Shown: positions 35,947-44,433 of the stretch, one piece after another
Position numbering within the stretch: position 1 is the first letter of the stretch
How the letters are laid out: each line of letters opens with the position of its first letter
From: Pseudoalteromonas carrageenovora IAM 12662
Lineage (GTDB): Bacteria; Pseudomonadota; Gammaproteobacteria; Enterobacterales; Alteromonadaceae
Direction: 5' to 3'
DNA length: 64,000 nucleotides
Assembly (NCBI RefSeq): GCF_900239935.1
Contig: NZ_LT965928.1
Coordinates: 990,197 to 1,054,196 of the forward strand
The notes under the pieces: generated by a model
Told to the model about the DNA's origin: nothing
Database searches by the model: none
What the model saw: the letters and a program-made list of their open reading frames with translations, nothing else
Program-made: the position numbers and the translations under genes

Positions 35947-36552
35947 ATGTTTTTAGATCTCACCGAAAATACCAACCAAAATGTTTACTCTTACTTAGTA
36001 GGCGGTATCAGCCCAAGGCCTATTGCATGGGTAAGTACATTAAATGAAGATGGAGTGGCAAACGTGGCGCCATATTCTTTTTTTACTGTAGCGAGCTGTA
36101 ACCCGCCAGTACTGAGTGTTACGCAGGTAAATCCTCGAGATAAAGCAATTAAAGATACTTTAGCGAATGTATTAGCTACTAAAGAGTGTGTAGTTAATAT
36201 TGTAAGCCATGCTCAGGTTGAAAAAATGAATCAAAGCTGCGCAAACTACGCCAGTGATGTGAGTGAATTTGATGCGGCTAATATTACTAAGGTAGCGAGT
36301 GAAATGGTTGCCGTCCCAAGTGTTGCCGATTCAAAAGTACGCTACGAATGTAAACTTAGAGAAGTGATTACATTTTCAAGCGAACCCGGTGGCGGACAAA
36401 TGATACTGTTAGATATTGTTGGTATTTGCGTTGAAGATGAAACATTGGTTGATGGCTATATAGATCCTACTAATTTAGATTCAGTAGGTCGTATGGGCGG
36501 AGATTATTACGCAACCACAAGAGATAAATTTGTTCTTAAACGTCCATCATAA
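35947..36552 (+). CDS. Flavin reductase family protein
   Basis: The 201-residue product has the flavin reductase-like fold: GGISPRPIAWVSTLNEDGVANVAPYSFF near residue 19, then NPPVLSVTQ and a C-terminal IDPTNLDSVGRMGGDYYAT. These bind FMN and reduce flavins or act as small oxidoreductases in the cytoplasm. Full-length for the family; no clear partner oxygenase is nearby. A hairpin overlaps its stop codon. Confidence 0.9.
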   Translation: MFLDLTENTNQNVYSYLVGGISPRPIAWVSTLNEDGVANVAPYSFFTVASCNPPVLSVTQVNPRDKAIKDTLANVLATKECVVNIVSHAQVEKMNQSCANYASDVSEFDAANITKVASEMVAVPSVADSKVRYECKLREVITFSSEPGGGQMILLDIVGICVEDETLVDGYIDPTNLDSVGRMGGDYYATTRDKFVLKRPS

Positions 36553-36562
36553 TATGGGCGTT
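36536..36562 (+). terminator. Terminator-like hairpin over the flavin reductase stop codon
   Basis: AAACGTCCAT pairs with ATGGGCGTTT (one G-T pair), then AATATTTT. Confidence 0.55.
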
Positions 36563-36645
36563 TAATATTTTATAATTTGTGCACATTGTTTGCACTTTTA
36601 CTTGTTAAGTTTATTTATTAAACGTAAATGTAAAAGGTTCAAATA

Positions 36646-38238
36646 GTGAAAGCGCTTTATAAGAAAAACACCTCAAACATCACCAAATTATTTGGCTTAA
36701 GTGCACTGTGTATTGCATTAACAGCATGTAATAGCGAATCAACAAATACAACCACAGACAGCGATACTGTTAGTAATAGTGTACCAAGCGTAGATGCGGG
36801 TATTGATCAAACAGTTTACGCAGGCGATACCGTTTATTTAAATGCAAGCATTGAAGACGATGACGACGTATCTGTCACTTGGTCGCAAACATCAGGTACC
36901 ACTGTTACGCTTACATCAAGTACAACATTAACGAGCGAATTTACAGCGCCAGAAGTACTAACTGATGAGTCGTTAGTGTTTGAATTAAGCGCTGACGATG
37001 GCGTAAACAGCGCTGTGATTGACACTGTTACAATTAACGTTGTTGCATCCTCTGTAGCTTTATCAAATACAGATGTAAAGCTTGCAAGTTGGATAATTAA
37101 CAACGATACAACGTCTACTTACATACAAAATAATGGTGCTGTGGTTGAAGATGTGCAGTCGGCCGAACTTGTTACTATTACACAAGAAAGCACAGATGTT
37201 GAATACATGTACGTGCAAACAACTGATATTCCAAAGTACGATATTACCCTCACACAAGAACAGGTTGATGCATTAAACAATCGCCCGCGCGCAACAAGCG
37301 ACTTTTATAATGGTGTAACCTCAGCTGTTGCTGGACAAACTGTTTTATTCGGTGAAGACATCGGTTATGTAAGTAGTACTCAATACTGTAACGATACAGG
37401 TGGCGCTGGTTATTGGCCGCCAGGGCCCAGTTGTCCTACAGAGCAAAGTGTAGAGGCCTATTTCCCGGTTACCCCTACTGATTTGTCAGGCACCGAAACA
37501 TGTGAAACAGGCTTAGGCACAGTTGGCTTAATGGTAAATGGTACCAGTATATTTAACTGGGGCGATGGTATGAGTTATGGTGATAATGTGTGGTATACGC
37601 TGGCTCCAATTGCAGAGCGATACGATGTAGATATATGTGGTGGGCATGCCGCAAATGGTGAATACCATCATCATTTTTACACAAGTTGCTTGGCTGGTTT
37701 ATTGGAAGATGATGGCGATGCACATTCTCCTATTTATGGTTTTGCTGCTGATGGCTATCCTCTTTATGGCCCTTACGAAAGTGATGGGCAACTTGCTGTG
37801 AGTGGCTGGGAAATACGTGACTATGGCGCTGCAACAAGCGAAGGAGGCTGTGGTAGTGAAGGTGAACGTAGCTGTATATTAGTTGACCAGTACGACATTA
37901 GCCAAGGCACTCAAGTAAGTGAAGCAGGCCCTGGTATAGGTGAAGAAGTAACGACACTTTCAGGGAACACTCTTAATGCTGATGATGGTTACTATTTTGA
38001 GGATTATTACTATGCACAAAAAACAGTAACAGGTGCTCAATTAGATGAGCATAACGGCCACGATACTAACGATGGTAAGGGTTATCACTACCATATAACA
38101 CTCACGCTAGACAGCGATGGTAAATTACAGCCTGCTTTCCCTTATCAAATAGGGCCGCGTTTTAAGGGGCAATTAGCCGATAATTCAATTGGTCGCTGTG
38201 ATACTGGCGAAACGATGGGGCCGCCGCCAGGCGTTTAA
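36646..38238 (+). CDS. YHYH domain lipoprotein
   Basis: The 530-residue product starts at GTG with AAAGG upstream and has a lipobox (LTAC near residue 28). An Ig-like beta domain (about residues 50-130, VTWSQTSGTTVTL) precedes the YHYH domain, whose named motif is clear: GEYHHHFYTSC with Tyr340-His343 and GYHYH with Tyr480-His483; PIYGFAADGYPLYGPY lies between. Clustered histidines suggest metal binding, but the family has no proven role. It heads an operon with a Met/His-rich exported protein, a histidine kinase and a response regulator, so its expression or ligand is probably tied to that sensor. Confidence 0.92.
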   Translation: MKALYKKNTSNITKLFGLSALCIALTACNSESTNTTTDSDTVSNSVPSVDAGIDQTVYAGDTVYLNASIEDDDDVSVTWSQTSGTTVTLTSSTTLTSEFTAPEVLTDESLVFELSADDGVNSAVIDTVTINVVASSVALSNTDVKLASWIINNDTTSTYIQNNGAVVEDVQSAELVTITQESTDVEYMYVQTTDIPKYDITLTQEQVDALNNRPRATSDFYNGVTSAVAGQTVLFGEDIGYVSSTQYCNDTGGAGYWPPGPSCPTEQSVEAYFPVTPTDLSGTETCETGLGTVGLMVNGTSIFNWGDGMSYGDNVWYTLAPIAERYDVDICGGHAANGEYHHHFYTSCLAGLLEDDGDAHSPIYGFAADGYPLYGPYESDGQLAVSGWEIRDYGAATSEGGCGSEGERSCILVDQYDISQGTQVSEAGPGIGEEVTTLSGNTLNADDGYYFEDYYYAQKTVTGAQLDEHNGHDTNDGKGYHYHITLTLDSDGKLQPAFPYQIGPRFKGQLADNSIGRCDTGETMGPPPGV

Positions 38239-38247
38239 GGAGTCGAT

Positions 38248-38778
38248 ATGCCTTATGTTCAATACGCATTGATCCTTATTTCTACTATGCTATTTAGCGT
38301 TAAGCTTTATGCGCAGCAGGAAATGATGGATCATAGTCATATGCCTATAGCTGTGCCAAATAATGCTCTTATACCGGCGCTGAGCCTTACGTTATTAAAA
38401 GATAGTATGTCGGGTTATAACTTAGTATTAAACACGCAGCGTTATGATTTATCTGTTCCGCCAGCTGATACAATGAGTATGCAACAAATGATGAGCGCAA
38501 CTACAAACCCAAGTAGTGGTTTTTTACAAGGGCATGCCCATCTGTATATCAATGGCGTTAAAATACAGCGAATATACGGACATGCATTGCATTTACCTGC
38601 TAACTTATTTAAAAGTGGCATAAATACCGTATCGGTTACTTTAAATAATCATGGTCATATGTATTGGACCGCCAAAGGCAAAAAAATAGTTGCTACGTTG
38701 TATGTTAACGATCAAACCAAAGAGTTTATAACATACCGATTTGAAAGCTTTCCCAGCAAGGTTGAAAACACGCATTAA
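38248..38778 (+). CDS. Exported Met/His-rich protein linked to the YHYH operon
   Basis: A 176-residue product with a signal peptide (residues 1-22, ending LYA), then a stretch rich in Met and His (EMMDHSHMPI, DTMSMQQMM), then a small beta domain with GHAHLYINGVKI, YGHALHLP and NNHGHMYWTAKGK. The histidine and methionine clusters fit periplasmic copper or silver binding, although iron or another metal cannot be excluded. AAGGAG lies nine bases after the YHYH stop. Its stop overlaps the kinase start by one base. No family name is recognised. Confidence 0.82.
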   Translation: MPYVQYALILISTMLFSVKLYAQQEMMDHSHMPIAVPNNALIPALSLTLLKDSMSGYNLVLNTQRYDLSVPPADTMSMQQMMSATTNPSSGFLQGHAHLYINGVKIQRIYGHALHLPANLFKSGINTVSVTLNNHGHMYWTAKGKKIVATLYVNDQTKEFITYRFESFPSKVENTH

Positions 38779-40232
38779 TGAAAATCCATAATAAACTTTT
38801 TTTAATATTATTTAGCTTTACTTTTAGCATTATTGCGGGGTTAGTTGTACTTATTCAGTACAGTATCGGCCAAGGTGTTATTGATTTTGTTAATGCAAAA
38901 GAACTAAAGGCACTAGAGCCACTTGCGGCGCAATTAGCAAAACAATATGAACGTAATGCTTCATGGAAAAAAATAATAGGAGACGATCAACGCTTCTTAA
39001 GACTGGTTGAGTCTCAACTCCAATCAAGCCAGTTTTTACCCAGTTTACCAGACATGCCTGCTAGGCAGTCTAACAGGGGAGAGCGAAGGCCTAGACCACC
39101 TCAGCATATGGGGCAAAGAGATCATCGCCCACCACCAGAGTATGCAGCGCATTACGTATTACTTGATAAGAATAAGCAGCGTATCTTTGGTAAGCTTTTT
39201 GACGACTTAAGATATATAAATACACCTGTTGTTTTAAATGGCGAAACAATCGCCTATTTAGGTGTATCAAAAAGAAAAAGCTTAGCGGATGGCTATGAAC
39301 TCGATTTTTTAAAGCAGCAAACTAATTACCTGTGGCTTATAGCACTTACTGCTGGGCTACTTACTTTATTGTTGTCTTTTTTATTATCGAGGCATTTAGT
39401 TGGCCCAGTAAAGCAGATTGCTAATGGCATGCACAAGCTTACTAAGGGGCAATACAGTACGAAGCTTTCGCTTGAGCGAAAAGACGAATTAGGCCAGCTT
39501 AGTGAAGACTTTAATACGCTTGCCTTTACGCTTGCCAAAGACGAGCAAGTACGTAAACGTTGGCTTGCTAATATTTCTCACGAACTTAGAACGCCAATGA
39601 GTATTTTACTTGGTGAGCTTGAAGCTATGTTACTAGGAATACGCGAACCAAATAATAAAAATATAAGTTCTGCGAACGACGAGGCGCTGCATTTAAAACG
39701 CTTAATTGACGATTTACATATGTTAAATAGTGCTGAGTTAGGTGGTATGCACTACACCAAACAACCAACTGATATTGGTTTATTATTAAATTCTATTGAG
39801 CAAAAATACCAAGTACTATTTGAGCAACATAAAATAAATTTTTATTTATTAAATAGCTCCAAGCATGCCATTGTTGAAGCAGATAAAACACGTATATTAC
39901 AGTTGCTTGATAATATTTTAATGAATGCAGTGCACTACGCACAGTGCTCAACTATCTCCTTAACTGCTCGTAATATGGAGATTAAAAACAAGCTTTATTT
40001 AGAAATGACGATAGAAGACAATGGCGTAGGGGTTGATAAAACGCACTTATCGCACTTATTTGAGTACTTATACCGCGTTGACAGCGCTCGAAATCGACAA
40101 GAAGGTGGCTCTGGTTTGGGCTTATCAATTTGCCAGCATATTGTTAAAGGCCATCAGGGTGAAATAGCGGCTGAAAAAGCAAGTTTAGGTGGTTTAGCGA
40201 TTATTATTCGCCTGCCTTTAGTAAAGGTTTAG
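38778..40232 (+). CDS. Two-component sensor histidine kinase
   Basis: The 484-residue membrane kinase has a segment at residues 7-28, a periplasmic sensor to about 183 with a Pro/Arg/His-rich insert (RPRPPQHMGQRDHRPPPEY), a second segment at 184-204, a HAMP linker, and a kinase core: His268 in the H box (ANISHELRTP), LLDNILMNAVHYA, EDNGVGVDKTHL and GGSGLGLSICQH. It should phosphorylate the response regulator encoded eight bases downstream. Family resembles BaeS. Its stimulus is unknown; the operon suggests a metal. Confidence 0.94.
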   Translation: MKIHNKLFLILFSFTFSIIAGLVVLIQYSIGQGVIDFVNAKELKALEPLAAQLAKQYERNASWKKIIGDDQRFLRLVESQLQSSQFLPSLPDMPARQSNRGERRPRPPQHMGQRDHRPPPEYAAHYVLLDKNKQRIFGKLFDDLRYINTPVVLNGETIAYLGVSKRKSLADGYELDFLKQQTNYLWLIALTAGLLTLLLSFLLSRHLVGPVKQIANGMHKLTKGQYSTKLSLERKDELGQLSEDFNTLAFTLAKDEQVRKRWLANISHELRTPMSILLGELEAMLLGIREPNNKNISSANDEALHLKRLIDDLHMLNSAELGGMHYTKQPTDIGLLLNSIEQKYQVLFEQHKINFYLLNSSKHAIVEADKTRILQLLDNILMNAVHYAQCSTISLTARNMEIKNKLYLEMTIEDNGVGVDKTHLSHLFEYLYRVDSARNRQEGGSGLGLSICQHIVKGHQGEIAAEKASLGGLAIIIRLPLVKV

Positions 40233-40240
40233 AGGACAGT

Positions 40241-40915
40241 ATGGAAGATCAAATACTTATTGTTGAAGATGAAATAAAGTTAGCACACTTAATGAGCGAC
40301 TTTTTAACAAGTCATCATTACGCAACACACATCATTAATCACGGTAATGAGGTGCTACCTTGGCTTGAGCACAACCGACCAAGCTTAATATTACTCGATA
40401 TAATGTTACCTGGGCAAAGTGGTATTGAGCTGTGTAAAGCGATAAGAAAGTTCTCTAATGTGCCTATTATTATGGTATCGGCAAAAGTAGAGGAAATAGA
40501 TCGTCTACTCGGCCTAGAATTAGGAGCCGATGACTATATATGCAAACCGTTTAGCTATGCTGAGCTGGTGGCGCGTGTAAAAGCTATTTTAAGGCGCTTA
40601 ACAAGCATTACAGATATTAGCTCATCAACAATGAAGCTAGATGAAAGTACTTACAGTGTTCAATACAAAGCAACCAGTATAGAGCTTACAAATTTTGAGT
40701 TTCAGTTATTTAAACCTTTATTTAATAACCCAAATCGTATTTTTTCGCGTGATAGCTTAATGGATACTATGTATGCAGACCAACGTATTGTGAGTCATCG
40801 AACTATAGACAGCCACATTAAAAAGTTACGCAAAAAGCTTGATGAAGTAACCCAAACCGACAGTGTGATTCAGTCGGTTTATGGGGTGGGGTATCGCTTT
40901 GTACATCCTCAATAG
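40241..40915 (+). CDS. OmpR-family response regulator
   Basis: The 224-residue protein has a receiver with phospho-acceptor Asp53 (LLDIMLPG), acidic Glu9/Asp10, Lys102 in CKPFSYAELV and a C-terminal winged helix (TNFEFQLFKPLF, SHRTIDSHIKKLRKKL, VYGVGYRF). It pairs with the adjacent kinase. It resembles BaeR. It most likely controls its own operon, but no conserved site is visible in the 93 bases before the YHYH gene. Confidence 0.94.
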   Translation: MEDQILIVEDEIKLAHLMSDFLTSHHYATHIINHGNEVLPWLEHNRPSLILLDIMLPGQSGIELCKAIRKFSNVPIIMVSAKVEEIDRLLGLELGADDYICKPFSYAELVARVKAILRRLTSITDISSSTMKLDESTYSVQYKATSIELTNFEFQLFKPLFNNPNRIFSRDSLMDTMYADQRIVSHRTIDSHIKKLRKKLDEVTQTDSVIQSVYGVGYRFVHPQ

Positions 40916-40932
40916 GTAAGTATTGGGTGTTT

Positions 40933-41787
40933 TTATTCTTCGTCAGCGTTTTTAATGCGCTCTAAACGGTCGAACTCTTCATATTCGGCCGCTTGAATTT
41001 CATCAAGAATAGCATCTACGTCAGCAGCTTCGGTGCTGTCTTCAAACTCACCGCTTAAGGTTGTATTTGGAGTTAGGCTTGCTTCTTCAAATAAAGCCCA
41101 CATTTCTTTAGCGTATTGCGTTTTTAATAAACTCGGCGCAAATTCACCGTAGTAACGGCGCATATTGTTTACATCGCGAGTAAACATAGCTTGAGCACTG
41201 TTATTAGCTGCAGCGTTGACGGCTTGAGGTAGGTCAATTATTACTGGACCATTAGTATCTACAAGCACATTAAACTCAGATAAGTCACCATGAATAATAC
41301 CCGTGCAGAGCATAAGTTTGATGTAGTGAATCATCATTTTATATTGCTCTATAGCTTGCTCTTGGGTAAGCGTTACATGACCTAATTGCGGAGCTACATC
41401 ACCATCTTCATCACACACAAGCTCCATTAACAGTACGCCATCAATACAATAATAAGTGTCGGGAACTCTTACGCCAGCTCGTGATAAACGTGAAAGGGCG
41501 TCTACCTCAGCATTTTGCCAAATCTCTTCTTCTAATTGACGGCCATAGCTTGAACGTTTACCCATTGCACGAGCTTGCCGTCCGCCTCTTACTTTGCGGC
41601 CTTCTTGATATTGGGCTGCTTTTTTAAAGCTACGCTTAACAGCATCTTTGTAAACTTTAGCGCAGCGAATTTCACCACTACTACGTACTACAAATACATC
41701 GGCTTCTTTACCACTCATTAAGCGGCTGATCACTTCGTCGATTAAACCATCATCAACAAGAGGTTGTAAGCGTTTAGGTATTTTCAC
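40933..41787 (-). CDS. RIO-type serine/threonine protein kinase
   Basis: The 284-residue kinase has the RIO layout: GKEADVFVVRSS with ATP-binding Lys44, a flexible basic loop KVRGGRQARAMGKRSSYGR, catalytic HGDLSEFN (His166, Asp168, Asn173) and the metal-binding Asp185 in IIDLPQAV. RIO kinases are atypical kinases linked to ribosome biogenesis in archaea and eukaryotes; bacterial members have unclear substrates. The C terminus is acidic (EEYEEFDRLERI). It stands alone and is convergent with the response regulator. Confidence 0.93.
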   Translation of the reverse strand: MKIPKRLQPLVDDGLIDEVISRLMSGKEADVFVVRSSGEIRCAKVYKDAVKRSFKKAAQYQEGRKVRGGRQARAMGKRSSYGRQLEEEIWQNAEVDALSRLSRAGVRVPDTYYCIDGVLLMELVCDEDGDVAPQLGHVTLTQEQAIEQYKMMIHYIKLMLCTGIIHGDLSEFNVLVDTNGPVIIDLPQAVNAAANNSAQAMFTRDVNNMRRYYGEFAPSLLKTQYAKEMWALFEEASLTPNTTLSGEFEDSTEAADVDAILDEIQAAEYEEFDRLERIKNADEE

Positions 41788-42038
41788 AGTTGTACTACTA
41801 GAAAAATTGGAAGGTTAAACATGTAATTTAAAGAGTCCTTAAATATTTGTAATGTGTATTAACAGTATACGCTAGCTGTTTTTATACTGTGCACAATAAC
41901 CGAAATTATGACTAAGGTAAAAATAACATGATAAAAACCGAGTTTATTTTCACTTCCTTATTGTTTGCACATTGTTTGCTATTTTCAAGCGTAATATATA
42001 AATACACCCTAATTAATATTTTACGCAAGGCTACCACT

Positions 42039-42314
42039 ATGAAAAATTTTTCAATCTTTGCAGCTGTTACATTATTATCAGTGGCTTTTTCTGCCAATGT
42101 GGCCGCTAGAGGCGGTGATAACCCACCACCTAAACCTGACTTTTCAAGCATAGATACAGATGGCGATGGTGTTATAAGCTTTGCTGAATTTAGTGAAAGC
42201 GCGCCACCACAAGGTGATGCGCAAACTATTTTCGATGAAATAGACGCTGATGGAAATGGCGAAATTAGCGAACAAGAATTAAGTGAACATAAGCCACCAC
42301 GTCGTAGTCGTTAA
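42039..42314 (+). CDS. Exported EF-hand calcium-binding protein
   Basis: I start at ATG 42039 (AAGG upstream), giving a 91-residue protein with signal peptide MKNFSIFAAVTLLSVAFSANVAA. Two EF loops follow: Asp39-Glu50 (DTDGDGVISFAE) and Asp69-Glu80 (DADGNGEISEQE), each with the correct acidic positions, so calcium binding in the periplasm is likely. The C terminus is PPRRSR. A coupled gene follows after 12 bases. The target is unknown. Confidence 0.88.
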   Translation: MKNFSIFAAVTLLSVAFSANVAARGGDNPPPKPDFSSIDTDGDGVISFAEFSESAPPQGDAQTIFDEIDADGNGEISEQELSEHKPPRRSR

Positions 42315-42326
42315 AGGAGATTTAAA

Positions 42327-42779
42327 ATGATCAACAGTATTGGTAGTTCATCGAGTTTTATGACTCAACAAAGTAGCCAAGTGAGTGCTTTAACCACTGA
42401 ACAAACTGACTTTGTAAAAGAAACACTTGCTGAGTTTGATCCAGAAAACTTAAGTGCAGAAGATGCGCAAAGTATTCAAGCTGCATTTGAAGAGCAAGGT
42501 ATTTCGCCTACAAAAGAGCTTGCCGATTTAATGAGTGAGCTTGAATTTGATGCTAAAAGCATTGGTGATGCAGGACGACCTGAAGGGCAACGCCCGCCGC
42601 CACCGCCACAAAACTCATTAGAGTCTGTTGATACTGACGAAGTAGTAAGTTACTTAGATGAGTTACTTACTGAATATTCAAGCCAGCTATCTGATGAAGA
42701 TAAAGAGTCTATCTTGTCTTCAGTACAAGAAAAATTTGGTTTAAGTGAAGGCGATTCATTGCTGAATGTAACTGCTTAG
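42327..42779 (+). CDS. Proline-rich helical protein of unknown function
   Basis: The 150-residue product has no signal peptide. Residues about 22-75 and 100-148 are helical and acidic, separated by a proline run (GRPEGQRPPPPPQ). The two halves look similar (LTTEQTDFVKETLAEFDPENLS and LSDEDKESILSSVQEKFGLSE), suggesting an internal repeat. AAAGGAG supports the start. It is coupled to the EF-hand gene, so it may act in the same calcium-linked process. No family recognised. Confidence 0.75.
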   Translation: MINSIGSSSSFMTQQSSQVSALTTEQTDFVKETLAEFDPENLSAEDAQSIQAAFEEQGISPTKELADLMSELEFDAKSIGDAGRPEGQRPPPPPQNSLESVDTDEVVSYLDELLTEYSSQLSDEDKESILSSVQEKFGLSEGDSLLNVTA

Positions 42780-42829
42780 GTGTTATAACTTGAGGTAAAG
42801 CTGACTGTTTATCCTTAGGTCTTAAGTCC

Positions 42830-42869
42830 AAAGCTCGGTTAATGTGTTTAACATTGCCGAGCTTTTTTT
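42830..42869 (+). terminator. Rho-independent terminator
   Basis: AAAGCTCGG pairs with CCGAGCTTT, followed by a T run, between the proline-rich gene (+) and the FG-GAP gene (-). Confidence 0.85.
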
Positions 42870-42887
42870 GTTGGCTTTTTAAAATGT

Positions 42888-44267
42888 TTAATTTAATTGT
42901 GTTTTGATTTTGCTGGTGCCATCTTTTTCTGTAAATTTAAATACAAAATCTTTTTTACCATCTTGGTTTATATCAACCAGCAAAATATCTTTATTATTTT
43001 TGGGAAGTGTTAATTTTAGTTTTTTACGTTTTTTATTAAGTAAAGAGTCTTGTTCTCCATAATAAATATGCAGTGTTTTTTTACTGTACTTGTACACAGC
43101 GTCTATTTGGCTATCGCCGTTTATATCTCCTAAATAGAGCGCTGGTGATGACTCACCTCCATTCATACCTACTTCCATTTCTAAATCGAGCTCTATGCCT
43201 GACTTACTTGCAAATGAGCCATCACTTTGCTGTTTGTATAAATTCATCTCTACATCAACATCTGTGCTACCACCGCCCATAGCCATTGATGCAATAGTGC
43301 CTAAACCAATATCTAAATCCATTTTTTGTAAATCAATTAAGCCATCGTTATTAAAGTCTGTTTTTAGCAATAACTCGCTCGGGCCCTGTGTTTCAAATAA
43401 GTTGATAGGCGTTGCGCTAAAGCCGCCTTCATTTCCTAAATATAAAGTATGGGCTATCTTAATGTCTAGTGAGTCCATACCTTGTGTTGGTTTAAATTGC
43501 CTAGTAGTAAAATCTAAAAGTCCATCGTTGTTTACATCTAAGAGCTGCTTAATTTTTCGCGTTTCGCCGTTACTTAGTTCGCCTAGTTCAATATTAAAAT
43601 TAATAGGGGTTAAGGCATCGGCATAACCTTGTGCATTCGCTAGCAATACATTAGCACCAAAGTCGCTTGCAAAAACTAAGTCGCTTACACCGTCTTTATT
43701 AAAATCAATAATAACGGGTTGGTTGTTTATATTAACCTCAAGAGCGAGCCCTTTTTCTGAAAATCGTCCATTATACTCAGCTGCTTGTTCAAATCTATTT
43801 GGCTTGAATGCTCCCTCATTATTTTGAATATACAAGGTACTACTAGTTAAGTCGGGAATTAAAATATCGCTAAGGCCATCATTATTGGCATCAAAAACAA
43901 AATTTATTTTTTCAAATTTATCTACTTTCAATTGGCTAATCACTGAACTGTAATTAAATAAAAGCTCAGCTTCTCCTGCTGTACTTTTATAAACACCGCT
44001 CTCAGTTAACACTAGCGCCTGTTTATCTGTTGTATTTGCAATAGTGGCTACATCAAAACCAAAAGCATTTTTAGGTAAAGTTAGCTCATGACTTTTTGAG
44101 GTTAGTAAATTAATTACCTCTAGTTGCTTTGACTCTTTGTTATAAGCGAATAGAGTGGGAGAATCGGTAGTGATCAATTCATCTGTTGTTTTTATTACCA
44201 TTGTTTGTGCAAAAACGCTTGCTGGTGTAAGTAAAATGGCGAGTGAGTAACAAAGAGGCTTTAGCAT
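42888..44267 (-). CDS. Exported FG-GAP/VCBS repeat protein
   Basis: I start at the ATG giving MLKPLCYSLAILLTPASVFAQ, a clear signal peptide, with AAAGGAT upstream; ten residues before it are unsupported. The 459-residue product has at least five calcium-binding FG-GAP loops: FNKDGVSDLVF, VNNDGLLDFTT, DFNNDGLIDLQ, DINGDSQIDAV and DINQDGKKDFV. These build a beta-propeller that binds ligands or surfaces, often outside the cell or in the periplasm. Function unknown. Confidence 0.88.
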   Translation of the reverse strand: MLKPLCYSLAILLTPASVFAQTMVIKTTDELITTDSPTLFAYNKESKQLEVINLLTSKSHELTLPKNAFGFDVATIANTTDKQALVLTESGVYKSTAGEAELLFNYSSVISQLKVDKFEKINFVFDANNDGLSDILIPDLTSSTLYIQNNEGAFKPNRFEQAAEYNGRFSEKGLALEVNINNQPVIIDFNKDGVSDLVFASDFGANVLLANAQGYADALTPINFNIELGELSNGETRKIKQLLDVNNDGLLDFTTRQFKPTQGMDSLDIKIAHTLYLGNEGGFSATPINLFETQGPSELLLKTDFNNDGLIDLQKMDLDIGLGTIASMAMGGGSTDVDVEMNLYKQQSDGSFASKSGIELDLEMEVGMNGGESSPALYLGDINGDSQIDAVYKYSKKTLHIYYGEQDSLLNKKRKKLKLTLPKNNKDILLVDINQDGKKDFVFKFTEKDGTSKIKTQLN

Positions 44268-44433
44268 GTTAAATCCTTTTACAAAAATTAGTACCACTAC
44301 AAATAAGTTAAACTGTAATGATTAAGATGCAATTAGACTACGCTATAAAAGGTTTCCTCAGTGTAAGTAATTGTAATAATTTGTTTAATGAAATGTGTTT
44401 ATAAGTAAGGGCTTGAGGCAGGATCTTAAAAAA

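Noticed and set aside
43195..43626. A 143-residue plus-strand frame
   Set aside because: It is antisense to the FG-GAP gene, which has a signal peptide and repeats; the frame has no ribosome site and no domain.
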